A DNA stretch of 64,000 bases from Poecilobothrus nobilitatus (GCA_947095535.1 OX352772.1:103789099-103853098); one strand, 5' to 3'; shown: positions 1 through 10,746, numbered from the stretch's first letter. Notes: generated by a model from the sequence alone, not told the origin. Numbers and translations: made by a program.

Positions 1-97
1 TGAAACAGAATGAAAAAAAAAAAGGATTTTGGTTAAATAAGATCTTTGATAAGAAAAAAATGTGATAAATTATCTACTTAATATTTATATATGTTTT

Positions 98-640
98 TTA
101 CATATACATAATATAATAAATAATGCATGCAAAAACAATATAACAATACATAGGTGGTTCATAGGAGTTAAATGATACGCTTATAAGTTCTGAAAATTTA
201 CTTATTTTCCCATTAATTGGTTTTCTTCCTGGGAAACGATATATTTCATTTATTTTTGTTTCTGGATTATCTTCAATAAGGCTGTCAAGGATTTGTTTGT
301 CGCCAACATTTTCATTTGTTAGCGAATAACAAAAGAATACGCCTTTCGACGTATTCATGCCTCTCTATTTTTTTATATTTAAAAATATAGTATATTTTAT
401 ATTCTATTTTTACTGGGATCTCCATAAGTTGAGTAGTGTTGATAAATTGATCAGCTATACATTGATTCGCTATTTCGGCTATGATGTTACCATCACGGTT
501 GTATTTTGCCTTGAATTTTTTGCTTATGCCTTGCATGGCCTTATTCACACCAAAAATATTAAAAATTTTCATAGTTTTACCATTTTCTGTTGCTCTGATT
601 ATTATAAATTTCTTGTTATTAATAGTTGTCGCCTTAACTT
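98..640 (-). pseudogene. gag-like ORF1 fragment of a non-LTR retrotransposon
   Basis: Two overlapping minus-strand frames (312-572 and 98-358) together resemble the ORF1/gag protein of insect I/jockey-type LINEs, which binds element RNA. Visible are a segment like 'NGxxxxEIxNxxxAxxLL..xxIPVKIE' (here DGNIIAEIANQCIADQFI, then MEIPVKIEYK) followed in the next frame by NTSKGVFFC, which matches the 'TLNxSKGVI' turn of that family. A frameshift near position 340 separates the halves. The zinc knuckles expected at the C-terminus are not present. It lies immediately downstream, in minus-strand sense, of an RT fragment, which is the reverse of normal ORF1-ORF2 order, so the two are probably separate or rearranged insertions. 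The assignment rests on remembered family patterns only. Confidence 0.5.
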
Positions 641-689
641 ATTTGGTTAGTTTGAATAACGCGGTGAATTTTATTTTGTAGCTCAAAGT

Positions 690-1640
690 AGTTATTCCTT
701 TGAAAGATAATGCAAATGTCATCTGCATATACAAAATTCTGCCCGTCCACATTAATGTCTTGGACATTGTCTATGTATAGTGTGAAAAGTAATGGCCCTA
801 GAATACTTTCCTGTAGAACGCCAAAATTAACTTTTTCATTTTGACTTGCCTTGGTTCCTATTTTTGTAACCTGTGTTCTTTAACTCAATATGACTCGAAC
901 CATTCGAATGGTATTCCTTTGAAGCCAAAACTTTGCAAGTTTTTAAACATTATCTTATGGTCACCATTGTCAAAGTCTTTTGTTAAATCTATGTATAAAA
1001 CGTCAACCAGTTCTTTTTTATATTGTAACGACTAAATGAGTGTTACCGTATCTATTAAAACCGTTTTCGTATTTGACTTTTGTTTAATTAGGTAAGAACA
1101 AGCTTGGTGGTGAACTACATTTTCAATAATTTTTGAAACCGTCGGCAATATACATATATAGGTTTGTAATTGTTTACATCACTCTTTTAGCCAAATTTAA
1201 ATATTGGTACAATTTTACCAATTTTTAGTGATTTTGATAACATACCTTCATATAAAGATTTGTTTATTATTTGAGTAATATTATCACCGATCAATTATCA
1301 TTACAACATATAATAAATAGTTTTTCGAGCTATACGAGTATTATACTTATCTACTGAATCTGTATTTTTCATATTTTTTATTATATTGTAAGTCGTTTTT
1401 TGTGATTTGTTTAAAATAGAAAGTCGAAACAAAGTCAATTTCTTTAAAATTGGTCGAAACAAAAGTTTTTGTTTTTGTGTGGAATATTTCTGCTCAGTGT
1501 TTTTTTGCCAACGTTTCTCTTATATTTGAAAAATGTTAATTAAGTTAATTTATTTTTCCATCTGCTTTTGCCTCTGTAAGTGAGTTATCTATATCTTTTT
1601 TGTTTGTGTTATATATTGACCTCATTTTTAGAACTATACA
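690..1640 (-). pseudogene. LINE reverse transcriptase fragment
   Basis: The minus strand translates in several frames to the reverse transcriptase of a non-LTR retrotransposon, which copies element RNA at nicked chromosomal DNA. From high to low coordinate there is the pre-palm 'KIVPIFK...VNNYKPI' segment (about 1230-1150), a motif A region read as LYIDLTKDFDNGDHK (about 1000-950), the 'GVLQESILGPLLFTLYI' turn (about 830-770) and the catalytic motif read as FVYADDICII (about 745-700). Motif A has G for the usual V after the conserved FD, and stops occur near 1030 and 1180. RT-upstream sequence can be followed weakly to about 1640. Endonuclease and the C-terminal thumb are missing. The element is a dead fragment. 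Confidence 0.8.
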
Positions 1641-2149
1641 GCAGGGTACCTGGACTCTAGTGATGTATTGTGAGATTATTATAACTAATAATGTCTTTAG
1701 TTATTAAAATTAAGTGTTAAATGTGGGGTTTCATGTTTTTGTTTTTTAATTTTTTTATTTAATATTTGTTTATTAAATTATTTAATACAATTACAAAATG
1801 GATAAGTAGAACAACATAAGTGCCTTAGTATTTTTTTTTATATAATTTTATCATATGTTTGTATTCACAATTAAAATAAGTTTTAGATATACGTTCTTTG
1901 AATTTTAATAAATTTCACTAATTCTTTTAATGTACATTTCGATTATATACCGTAGAGTTTGGATCATAGCAGGATTTACTTTATCAATTATTTCTGACAA
2001 TTATTTCTATCATTTTTATAATTAAAAGAAACAGCACTAAAACTTTTTTATATGACATTGATCAGGAATTTGAACAAGATTCTGTATTTCTAAACTAGTT
2101 TTAGTTTTTATTAAATTAAATAATTCCCAACAGGTTTTAACTCTAAAGA
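1641..2149. other. AT-rich gap with no recognised gene
   Basis: No open frame of note, no RNA gene and no element terminus is recognisable in this stretch. It is low-complexity AT-rich sequence between the LINE remnant and the Gypsy LTR. Confidence 0.6.
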
Positions 2150-2773
2150 GTTTATAAATTATTATATATATAAAAGTTTTAATTGTTTGTTATAATTTGA
2201 TACAATTCACTTAAAAATTAAATTACAAATTTATTACAATTTTATTTAAATTGATACAATTTAATTTTTATTTAATTTTTTATTTTTTCCTTTTTTTTAG
2301 AATTGTTTTTTTTTATTACTTAATTTTCTTTTGACTAAATATACGAGCCCTGCGTCAGCCAAGTGCGTACGACTACAAATGTGTAAGGAAGTCTGAAATT
2401 AAAATTACATATTATATAAAAAAGGCTAATAAAATATTTTAGGTTTTTGTTATTTTTTAACATAATAGGAACATCTAGAATTTAAAAAAGTATAAAAATA
2501 AAAATTTATTCAAAATAATAAGTAACAAAAAAGTAATTTATAACAAACAAATTAATTCAACAAAGTTCTTTCGTTTAAATTGTATGTCATCAAAGCTCGT
2601 ACGATGTAAATTAATACTGTGTTGACCAATAGTGATTACGTGCGGTAATAATTAACATGCGGTAAAAAATAATAATTAATATGTAGCAATGTAACATTAA
2701 TTTATTTATTAACAATTATGTATAGTGTGATGTAAGAATTTATGAAAGTGTGACAAAGTTAGTGAACTAGGTA
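2150..2773 (-). repeat. Gypsy 3' LTR (left copy)
   Basis: Positions 2150-2342 and 2623-2770 match the right LTR closely, including the block gaccaatagtgattacg and the stretch tttataaattattatatat. The middle (about 2343-2622) is unrelated to the middle of the right copy and is longer (about 280 against 162 bp). The outer 19 bp including the expected tgtag start cannot be aligned, so this end is truncated or mutated. The inner end lacks a few bases of the ctaca terminus. Confidence 0.8.
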
Positions 2774-2782
2774 CCCTCCTTC
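2774..2782 (-). promoter_or_regulatory. Gypsy polypurine tract
   Basis: The plus-strand bases ccctccttc read gaaggaggg on the element strand, directly upstream of the 3' LTR. This is the expected place for the purine tract that primes plus-strand DNA synthesis. Confidence 0.6.
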
Positions 2783-2948
2783 AAGTGTAACGTAATCTAT
2801 CTTAATAGGAAGTAGAGTAAGAAAATAAGCAAAGTTAAAGTTTGGTATTAAAAACCACTTTTCGGTGACGATTGTTTGAACCTATTGAAGAAATTCCGTA
2901 GGACGGCTTAAGTCTATCGATTGAAATAGATATTTGTTTGTTTTCTAC

Positions 2949-3867
2949 TTATACAAAAAAAAATTTTCGAAGTCGCCGAATGACTAGGTAAGGCCCTTCG
3001 TATATCGGAGCCAAAGTTGGTTTGATTCTGTTGTTTCTGACAAATACGAAATCATATGATTCTAAGTTTTTCGGAATAAAAATACTACTTTGATTCGATG
3101 ATCTAGTTGAAGTTGGGACCACATTATGCATTGTATCGCAAAGTTCACGAATAACTAAGTTCGTATCAGCTGAGTGGGACTTAATTAATCGACGAAGAAT
3201 TCGCCAGGCAGTTTCAAGGTCTCTCCATACACAAGCCGGTGAACACTTCAAAACTTCTTTAATTGCAGCGCGGATCCCGAGAAGGATAATTGGTAATTTG
3301 ATGTGCCAATTTTGGCTGTTTCCCCGAGTTTTAAGATAGTCCTTCAATTGACGGTGGAACCACTTAACTAGCCCGTTTGATTGAGAGTGATACGGTGTAG
3401 TCCTGGCACGGAGTTTTGTTAACTCTTGAAATAACTTTGCTTCGAATTGCGGACCTTGATCTGTTGTGATTGTGGCGGGGACTCCGACTCGTGAAATGTA
3501 TTGCGTGACAAAGTTTTTGCGATTGCGACAGCGGTAATATCAGGTATGTCGTAGGCTTCTGGCCATCGCGTAAAACGATCAACTATAATGAAAATGTAAG
3601 TTTCCACCGGATCGGAAATGGTCCGACCAGATCCATATGGATGTGCTCAAACCGTACTGCAGACTTGGTATGACGTTGAATTTTTGACCTTTGGCAAACC
3701 ATGCAGACTTTGGTCCAGAGATTCAAATTGCGATTTATTTTAGGCCAAAAATATCTGAATGCGACCAATTTTCTGGTTGCTCGGATTCCAGGGTGGGCTA
3801 TGTTATGTAAGTTATTGAAAATTGCCCGACGTAAAGAGCCTGGTATGTAAGGTATATTAATAATCAT
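2949..3867 (-). pseudogene. Gypsy integrase
   Basis: The integrase inserts retrotransposon cDNA into the genome. Three minus-strand frames cover it. Frame 3867-3583 has the N-terminal HHCC zinc-binding domain (H..H then C-x2-C, read in HPGIRATRKL and CMVCQRSK) and the start of the core (HMDLVGPFP, first catalytic Asp). Frame 3607-3419 continues the core (DRFTRWPEA). Frame 3347-2949 is the C-terminal region, with an SH3-like end containing DFVFVRNN and YEGPYLVI. At least two frameshifts separate these parts, and the segment around 3347-3420 is damaged. Stop is at 2949, about 175 bp before the 3' LTR. Confidence 0.9.
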
Positions 3868-3949
3868 AGAATTTTAATAATATAATTCGAGGTCAGATAA
3901 ATGAATTTTTTCAAGTTTCCAACCTCGCGACTCAGCCAATAGTCCTGCT

Positions 3950-4400
3950 AACTCTTGATCATCTTTCTGCATTTGTGAAATTTTTACGAGATCAAAGTTG
4001 TCGCAGTGGACTCACAAATTTCTGTAATACGCGATAAGCCGTCAGCTACAACGTTTTGTATACCGGCGATATAACGGATGTCAGTCGTAAACTGTGTAAT
4101 GTAGCGAGGTTGCCTCAGGATTCGTTCTGTTTTGGAACATATTGCGTTCACCAACGATTTATGGTCGGTAAAAATGGTGAAAGCGCCGCCCGATCAAAGG
4201 CTGAATACTTTTTTTCGGCAGGAAATAGTTTTTTTGCGAAAAAGGCTAGAGGTTGCCAGCCTTTATTGCAATGCAGCTCCTACAGCTATATCTGACGCGT
4301 CCGTCGAGATTATATATCCATTTGACTGTGGATGAGCGAGTAATGTTGCGTTAGCCAATGCATTCTTTACTTTTTGGAAAGCTCAATTAAGCTTATCCTG
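3950..4400 (-). pseudogene. Gypsy RNase H domain
   Basis: The minus strand between RT and integrase reads a Ty3-type RNase H, which degrades the RNA strand during reverse transcription. The clearest piece is around 4330-4270, read as STDASDIAVGAALQ, with the first catalytic Asp. Downstream sequence can be followed in shifting frames to about 3950, through a region resembling the linker before integrase. Frameshifts and stops are frequent, and the last part is poorly preserved. Confidence 0.7.
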
Positions 4401-5215
4401 TCAAGTTAAAAGTTTATTCTTCTTCCTGTTTTTTAATGTCTCTGTCAAGTATGCGTAAATCCGCGTGAGGGAGTCAGCTAGTTTGGGCACAAACCTATGA
4501 TAAAAATGTATCATACCTATAAATCTTTGGATTTGTCTAACAGACTTGGGAAATTTTTAATAACATTGGCCCGGCCTTCTGAAGGAAAAATTCCTTCCGG
4601 TGTTATACGGTGACTCAAAAAATCTAAATCTGTTACCCCAAAAATGCATTTTGAAAGGTTGGTTGTTATCCCGTAATCTAACAATCTTTGAAACAGTAGA
4701 CGAAGATGTTCTTTATGTGTATGCGAGTCAGCGGAAGAAATTAGAATATCATCGATGTACACAAAAATGAAATCCAATCCCCTACACACTTCGTTCATAA
4801 AACTTTGGATGATATGCGCGGCGTTGCGCAGCCCGAAAGGCGTTCGTCGGAATTCGTACAGAACGAAAGGCGTCGTGATGGCTGTCTTGTGAATATCAGT
4901 TTCAGCGACTAAAATTAAATGATAAGCCCGAATTAGGTCAATCCTTGAGAAAATTTTTGCACCATTTAAGTGGGCAGAAAAATTTTATATGTGCGGAAAG
5001 GGAGACCGATCAGGAATTGCAGTTGCCTTAAGGCGACGTAAATCGTCGCACGGATGCCAATCTGTGTTGCTCTTTTTTCGCACCATATGTAATGCTGACG
5101 ATAGCGGAGAAGACGATGGCCTACATATTTCCATTTCCGTCATTAATTCAAACACTGTCTTTGCAGCGCAGTGTCTAGCATAATCCAGACGTCATCGTTT
5201 TGCAAAAGGCAGCTG
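4401..5215 (-). pseudogene. Gypsy reverse transcriptase
   Basis: The minus strand encodes a Ty3/Gypsy RT. The best frame, 4798-4517, contains the catalytic box read as [11 protein letters not shown] followed by the [13 protein letters not shown] helix and SKCIFG, typical of Ty3-type RT thumb sequence. Upstream, in other frames, the substrate-binding segments DLRRL, motif A (near 4900, [10 protein letters not shown]) and the TPFGLRNA turn (near 4830) can be read. At least three frameshifts are present. The connection to RNase H ([14 protein letters not shown]) is around 4540-4480. Confidence 0.9.
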
Positions 5216-5454
5216 AGCGTTTGTAGCTATGTGATGTACAATTGTGTGCTTAATTTCCTTGTAATAATTTGGGCGTTGAGTAAGTTCATTAACTTTTTCT
5301 AATAAAATTGAAAATTCATTGCGTATTAAACAAAGTTTAGGTGTCGGTGTGTTTAACGGAAGTGAAAAAGTATTAATAGACAGACTTGCTGGCGGGTCTA
5401 TGAGCTTTTTATTTTTTAGATCAACGACTTGTCAGTCCATATTTTTTTAGAAAA

Positions 5455-5700
5455 TCTGCTCCGATGATTGCTCGGGATTGCTCAGTTAAAAGAAATTCCT
5501 GTACGCAACACTTCCGAAAACCTAGGTTAACCTTCAACATCTTAGAACCAAAAGTTGTGATATTCGTACCGTTGGCATCGGAAAGTAAAATGCCGGAATT
5601 GCGTTTTTCAAAATGGTGTTTTCATGGCAGAACAGACAAATATGCGCCAGTGTCCATTAGAAAAGAAATATTGTTAACACAGTCGCGGAAAAAATAGGCG
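5455..5700 (-). pseudogene. Gypsy aspartic protease
   Basis: The minus strand reads a retropepsin-like domain that would cleave the polyprotein. The active-site segment is read as SFLMDTGAYLSVLP, matching the usual DTGA flap start, followed by a stop near 5625. Further on it reads RAIIGADFLKKYGL, which matches the ILGxDFL helix that ends these domains. Length is about 80 residues, normal for the domain. It lies between the gag knuckle and RT, as expected. Confidence 0.8.
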
Positions 5701-5747
5701 GCTATTGAATTTTGACGCAAGGTTAGCGGGGTTATTCGAGGCCTTGT

Positions 5748-6065
5748 CTAGTTTGGGTGATTGGAGTTTGTTTTCTGAGAACATTGACATTTAGTTGCTT
5801 TGTCCCCAAATCTGCTGTGATAGTAGCACAAATCTTGTGCGGTGGCTGAAGGAGAACGAAATCTCCTCGAGATTCTACTCGAGCTACATTGCCGAAATGA
5901 TCGATTTTGATACCGTGGTCTGAAGTTATTATTGCTACTGATGTCGTGCAATCATTGCTTCGATTCTAGATAACTGCGGATTAAAATCACTGTTGTCGTC
6001 TCTTTGAGTTGACGAACTTGCCGGATTGACACCAGACTGCGCGATTGCAAATACGCTTCCGTTCT
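5748..6065 (-). pseudogene. Gypsy gag C-terminal part
   Basis: Frame 5951-5748 has a compact zinc-binding motif read as CYYHSRFGDKATKCQCSQ, the CxxHxxFG..A..C form seen in insect Gypsy gag proteins, which binds genomic RNA. Preceding residues in another frame (5950-6060) read like the end of the capsid and linker region, with QLSRIEAM. At about 6066 the coding similarity ends abruptly in an A-rich tract, so most of gag is missing. Confidence 0.75.
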
Positions 6066-6393
6066 GCTGCGCTTCAAAAAAAAATTAAAAAACGAAAAAA
6101 AAATTAAAAGGTAAGAAAAAAAAAGATATATATATATATACATATATATTACTATGTACCTATGTATGTAATTAATGTTATAATTCGCACAAATATATGT
6201 TTAAAGAGCATGCAAAATTTTATTTTTTACATTATTTAAAGTAAAATAAAATTTATTCAATACTTTTAATATAATTTTATGTAAAATTATTAAATTTATT
6301 TTTTATATTATTTTTTGTAATAAAAAAATTTATTTAGATTTAATCACACTAAATTAATTATATAAAACTTTACTTATACCTATTCTACCAAAT
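6066..6393. repeat. AT-rich insertion with TA microsatellite
   Basis: The gag reading breaks at an A-rich tract (about 6078-6122), followed by a TA dinucleotide run (about 6125-6155) and AT-rich sequence without coding potential, up to the left target-site duplication of the SINE. Confidence 0.6.
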
Positions 6394-6813
6394 CCAGCGA
6401 ATGCTGTAGTTGTTAAGACACCGACCTTTCATACGAAAGGTCTCGGTTCAAACCCCGGCTGGATCATAAAGATTAATAAAAAATAATAAAGATTTTTCTT
6501 ATAATACACAATTAGTAGAATATAATTAAATTGAAAATAAGTATATATGTCATATAAATTACAATAAAATATCCTATTGTATATAGGTATATAATAAAAC
6601 AAAATAATAATAAACCATAATTCTTGTATAAGATAATGATGTCGTAGAAATAATAGAAACTTCTTAGTCTTGTACAATAGCTACAGCCGAGTAATCAACG
6701 GCTTAGTGAAATTAATGATTCACGAAACTGAAGCTTAGTCAATTATGAATAATAAATAACTTAGTGGATGCCCTATACTCCTCATTGGAGTAGCAAGGAA
6801 AAAAAAAAAAAAA
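6394..6813 (+). mobile_element. tRNA-derived SINE with 11-bp target-site duplication
   Basis: The head is tRNA-like: an A-box-like region near 6403-6418, an anticodon-arm-like inverted repeat (acctttcatacgaaaggt, 6422-6439) and a B box read as ggttcaaacccc near 6445. It forms a pseudo-acceptor pairing CCAGC at the start with GCTGG near 6460. The tail has a perfect short hairpin (tactcctcattggagta, about 6776-6792) and then a poly-A run. Identical 11-bp sequences ttctaccaaat flank it at 6383-6393 and 6814-6824. SINEs are transcribed by RNA polymerase III and mobilised by LINE enzymes. It is inserted in the Gypsy gag/leader region and so is younger than that element. Confidence 0.85.
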
Positions 6814-6824
6814 TTCTACCAAAT

Positions 6825-7536
6825 AAAATTATTATTTATGAATTTCAAAATAATATAAAAATATACGGAGAAGAAAACATATACAAATATTACAATAAAA
6901 TAAAAAATATGAAATCGAATACTTTAATTAAATATATATATATTAATATTATTTATATACTTTACAATAAAATTTATATATTGATTAAAATAAATATTAC
7001 TTGTTACACTGCTGTGAAGAAATATATAGTTTCACCAAATGCTAATACTGATGCTTGTTGATGCAAAATGATAGTGTTGAACTTGCTTGAAGCTTATACA
7101 AAATCCAATTATGTATTGTTGATTTATTGTTGTTTGTATTAAAAATTTTTCTTTAATATGGTGTTGCTACTAGGTACTAAGTTTCTTGATCGATCAGTTG
7201 TGCTTTAACAAAATCTGCTTCAAATTATTTTATTATTATTGTTAATGAAATTTGTATTTGTAATGTACACAATATTTTCAATATTTATCTGCAATTGTAG
7301 TTTAATTTATCATTAAAATCACATGTATTAAATCCTACACTAAAATTTCTGTTTTTTACTTTTTTGGTGTCTTTTAAATAATTGCACTTTTATTGCCTAT
7401 ATGCAGTATATTCAAAAAAAAAAAAAACAAAGAATCACTAAAATAAATTTTTTCAAATGTTCAAATTTTGCTTTTTTTATTTCAATTTAAATTAATTTTT
7501 TTTTTTTTAAATTAAGTATTTAGTTTAAAATTTATC
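6825..7536. other. Gypsy leader or insert, no gene seen
   Basis: This stretch lies between the SINE and the Gypsy primer-binding site. It is AT-rich with no convincing coding similarity. A plus-strand open frame at 6768-7061 is low-complexity (Lys, Asn, Ile, Tyr) and overlaps the SINE poly-A, so I do not call it a gene. Part of it may be the Gypsy 5' leader. Confidence 0.5.
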
Positions 7537-7553
7537 TTGTTTCGGGATCACCA
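7537..7553 (-). promoter_or_regulatory. Gypsy primer-binding site
   Basis: On the element strand, two bases inside the 5' LTR boundary, the sequence is tggtgatcccgaaacaaga. It begins TGG, complementary to a tRNA CCA end, and resembles the TGGTGACCCCGA-type site of insect Gypsy elements, with substitutions. It would prime minus-strand DNA synthesis from a host tRNA. Confidence 0.75.
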
Positions 7554-7555
7554 AT

Positions 7556-8083
7556 TGTAGAATTAAAAACACTTGTTTATAAATTATTATATATATAAAA
7601 GTTTTACTTGTCTGTTATAATTTGATACAATTCACTTAAAAATTAAATTACAAAATTTGTTACAAATTTATTTAAATTGATACAATTTAATTTTTATTTA
7701 ATTTTTTTTTTAATTGTTTTTTTTATTACTTAATTTTCTTTTCACTAAATATAAAATAAACCGATCTGTGCGGCAATGTGTTTTTGAATAAATATTATTA
7801 TTTAATGTTTTAATCTTTTTCATTTCCTCCTAATCCCTAAGCATAGCCCGTTATTAGAAAAGAACCGTTGGTCAAATAAGGATTTGAAATTGAGAGAGTT
7901 TCTCAACTGTACTTGTCATAGACCAATAGTGATTACGTACGGTAATAATTAGCATTAGTATAGCGGTAAAAAATAATAATTGATATGTAGCAATGTAACA
8001 TTAATTTATTTATTAAAAATTATGTATAGGGTGATGTGAGAATTTATGAAAGTGTGAAAAAGTTAGTTAACTAGGGCACTACA
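7556..8083 (-). repeat. Gypsy 5' LTR (right copy, complete)
   Basis: This 528-bp LTR is bounded by tgtag and ctaca, a 5-bp terminal inverted repeat with TG..CA ends. It matches the left LTR at both ends but not in the middle (7753-7915). On the element strand it would carry promoter and polyadenylation signals, which I cannot place reliably. Confidence 0.85.
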
Positions 8084-9580
8084 ACTTCATTTGCGTTCAT
8101 ATCTGTTCTTACATTTACTACCTGGCCATGTATTATAATGTACTTGACAACATTTTTGCTGTATGTGACTAGGGATGGAAAAAAGAGTGATTTTCGAATC
8201 ACTGTTACCAAGGGCGATTGCTACTTTTGAATTATTGCGACAAATCACAGTGATTTCAATCACTGTTTTTTATTGATATTGAATTTTTTTTTTCTTTTAG
8301 AATTTTAACACCTTGTATTTGAAATCTGTATGATCTTAAGCAATTGACTATAAATTTAAAATCAAAAAAGTGTTCCGTGATAAAATAATTATAATATATT
8401 TTATTTATGATAAGCAGCGGCGGTGAAACTAGCGGATTGTCGCGTCGTTCACTAGTCCGGTAAAATTACAACTAATATATGTATTAAGTGAATGCAAATA
8501 AGAATAATTTCAAAGATTAAATTTATTGATGATTAATTTAAATGGAAAAATACAGTAAAATAGTAATAATAAATAGAACTAATAAACACAAAGACTTAAT
8601 TTATAAAAGTTCAAAAATAAAATTCTATAAAAACACTAATCCGTTAAAATTACAACATACTATATAATCAAACATTGAACATACACATTTGAAAAAATTA
8701 AAAAACGCTAAAAAAGAAAAGGATTTTAAATTAATGATAAATTGATAAATATTGTTTTTATTTATTTTATTTCGATGGTGTTTACTATCTTGTTTATAAG
8801 AAGCGAGCACATGCACTGTATCTGTATCTGTTTAAATATCAAGTGTCATCTGTCATTTTCAGTAATTGTTACTTCATGTTCACATGAATAATTGTACTTG
8901 TAATTATTGATTTAATATATATTTTTTTTTTTTACATAATAAAGAATACTAAATTAATACAATTATATACATAATTAATTATATTTGATTTTGTTAAAGA
9001 AATTTTTATTTTGAACGAAAAAGAACATTTTTTATATAAAGATAAAAATTTAAATTTAAGTATTATAGATATATCTGCGTCTTTTGGTAAAATATATGCA
9101 AATTATCAATAAATGATGTAAATTGGTTTGTAGTTATAAGTTTTTATTATTCATAAATAAATATAAAATTTAAAAAACGGTATAAATTTCTTTTAATAAG
9201 TTGCTTTATTTTTCAGATTCACGTTTATATGTACCTAAATAGTTACAAAACTGATTTATTTAATATTTTTTTCATAAAAACACAGGTATTTATAAAAGAG
9301 CCGAGAAAAATTACAGCATACATTAAATTTTTGAACCGGAATAAAAATCTCTACTTTCAACCTTATAACATTCTTTTCTTTACAGATCTTTATGTATTTC
9401 TTTTACTATTTGAGATTTTGACATGATTTCTACACCATCTAGCTAGTTTTAAAAATCCAATTTTAAATTTCTTTATTTATATACTCTGAAGACTTTAAAT
9501 TTTGACTGGGTTCTACAGTATATAACGCAGTTCAATTTTATTAGCAAACCATTTTTAATTCAATTTTGGTAAGATATTTT
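8084..9580. other. AT-rich gap, no gene recognised
   Basis: No coding similarity is visible on either strand. Near 8170 the sequence agggatggaaaaaagagtga is followed by an imperfect repetition of 'tcactg/cagtga' words (8190-8265). These look like the end of an unidentified repeat, but no partner terminus was found. Short open frames at 8625-8816 and 9229-9426 are not supported by composition or motifs. Confidence 0.5.
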
Positions 9581-9586
9581 ACAAAA

Positions 9587-9697
9587 ATGGCAGCTGATTC
9601 ATTTTCATTTACCGAGGAAACTGCAATAGTCAGTATACAAAATCAGGTTCAAGTTGATGAAATTAAATCCACTGTAGATGAGGAGGAATTAATATAA
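9587..9697 (+). other. 36-codon open frame with good start context, unknown
   Basis: An ATG in favourable context (aaaaatggc) opens a 36-codon frame beginning MAADSFSFTEE and ending in TAA. Composition is ordinary protein-like (acidic, few Asn/Lys runs), unlike the flanking AT-rich DNA. In-frame sequence after the stop still looks protein-like for about 20 codons with further stops. It may be the first exon of a decayed gene or transposase. I do not recognise the family. Confidence 0.25.
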
Positions 9698-9699
9698 AC

Positions 9700-10414
9700 T
9701 GAATAATTCATACCACCGTTTCAAGTTTTAGATGAAGATATAGTGGAAACACAAATTGGGAAATAAATAACCAAGAAGGAGATAAGGAGATCCTGACTAT
9801 TTTGCAGAACTTTTTAGAAATAATTTATACCCTAACACAATATATAAGAATATTTGTGTAAATGCATATGTATCTATAAGTATATCTATAAGTCATAATA
9901 AAAACAAATTAAATAAATTTTACAAATTTTTCATTTATTGTTGTTCTTGACTAAAATATTACAAATTTCATTTTCTAGTAGTACAGGTATTTCAAAAAGC
10001 AATCTAGAATAATTGCATTGAACGCTACAACGTTGTATTGGAATACAATCGTGCAATTTCATAAAATGTTTTTCTTGACACGTTTTTATATATTTAATTC
10101 AACATTTTATTCAACTTTTTTATTGTGTATCATTACAGTTTGAAGAAAATCAATTAAGTTGTAGAATGTGCCAGCTTGCTCTTTGTTAATGCTAAGACAT
10201 CGGCCAATAACCATTCTTAACCCATATTGTAAACATAATTTTGTATTCTTTATTTATTGCTTCAAGTACCTTTCATAAAATTGCTGATAGAATTTACACC
10301 AATCATGATTTTAAAATAGCTGGCTTTTTTTTAATACGGTGAAAAATGTAGGCCGCTATAAGAGATTCTATATCAAAACCAACAAGAACTTTTAATGATT
10401 AATTTTTGTTGAGA
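9700..10414. other. unassigned, weak minus-strand coding look
   Basis: The minus strand between about 10400 and 9950 contains short protein-like runs (for example GFDIESLIAAYIFHRIKK near 10370) broken by stops. I cannot assign a family. Nothing else is recognised here. Confidence 0.3.
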
Positions 10415-10622
10415 GGGGGCCTCGATGGCCTAGTGAGTAAGAGCGTATAAAATACGCTGTAAACACCGAGGAAGTGTGGGTTCGAATCCCACATACGTCG
10501 TAAGAGTTATTCCCCCTTACGACATTTACAGCCACGCCTGTAAAGGAAAGGCTGTGTAATTTCCTGTTCACATTTATGTGGCAGAGAAATGCATTAAAAA
10601 AAAAAAAAAAAAATGTATAACT
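10415..10622 (+). mobile_element. tRNA-derived SINE, second family
   Basis: A tRNA-like head has an A box in the segment tggcctagtgagtaagagc (about 10429-10447) and a B box gggttcgaatccc (about 10478-10490) within a T-arm-like stem. The body is about 100 bp and ends in an imperfect hairpin (atttcctgttcacatttatg, then tggcagagaaat) followed by a poly-A run. It is therefore a SINE and not a tRNA gene. I could not find a convincing target-site duplication. The same 3' tail recurs at about 22975-23040. Confidence 0.8.
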
Positions 10623-10746
10623 AAACATCAAATTTGTGTTCGAACCTTGATCTTCCATTACTACGTTTTAACTAAAGCTTTTTAATATTAATTATATTAT
10701 TTAGGTATACACGATTCTGAAAAATTTAAATTTTCAAATAAATTGT

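Larger units (their letters stand above)
2150..8083 (-). mobile_element. Ty3/Gypsy LTR retrotransposon, decayed
   Basis: Two direct repeats (2150-2773 and 7556-8083) flank a minus-strand gag-pol region in the Ty3/Gypsy order: gag, aspartic protease, RT, RNase H, integrase. The right repeat begins tgtag and ends ctaca, a textbook LTR boundary, and is followed inward by a tRNA primer-binding site. The left repeat abuts a purine-rich tract on the minus strand. The integrase zinc-binding segment (HPGIRAT..C..C) and the gag CxxHxxFG knuckle are of the type common in insect Gypsy elements. Gag upstream of its last hundred residues is missing; AT-rich DNA and a SINE occupy that place. There is no room for an envelope gene between integrase and the 3' LTR. 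Frameshifts and stops throughout indicate it is inactive. Confidence 0.9.

Noticed and set aside
2774..2948. An envelope gene of an errantivirus-like Gypsy element
   Set aside because: Only about 175 bp separate the integrase stop from the LTR, and no glycoprotein-like frame is present.
6394..6465. A tRNA gene
   Set aside because: A and B boxes are present but the anticodon loop is the wrong size and the sequence continues into a SINE body with poly-A and target duplications.
6768..7061. A 97-codon plus-strand gene
   Set aside because: It spans the SINE poly-A run and its target duplication and is Lys/Asn/Ile/Tyr low-complexity.
10415..10500. A tRNA gene
   Set aside because: The head is tRNA-like, but there is no clean cloverleaf and a SINE tail follows; the tail recurs at 22975.
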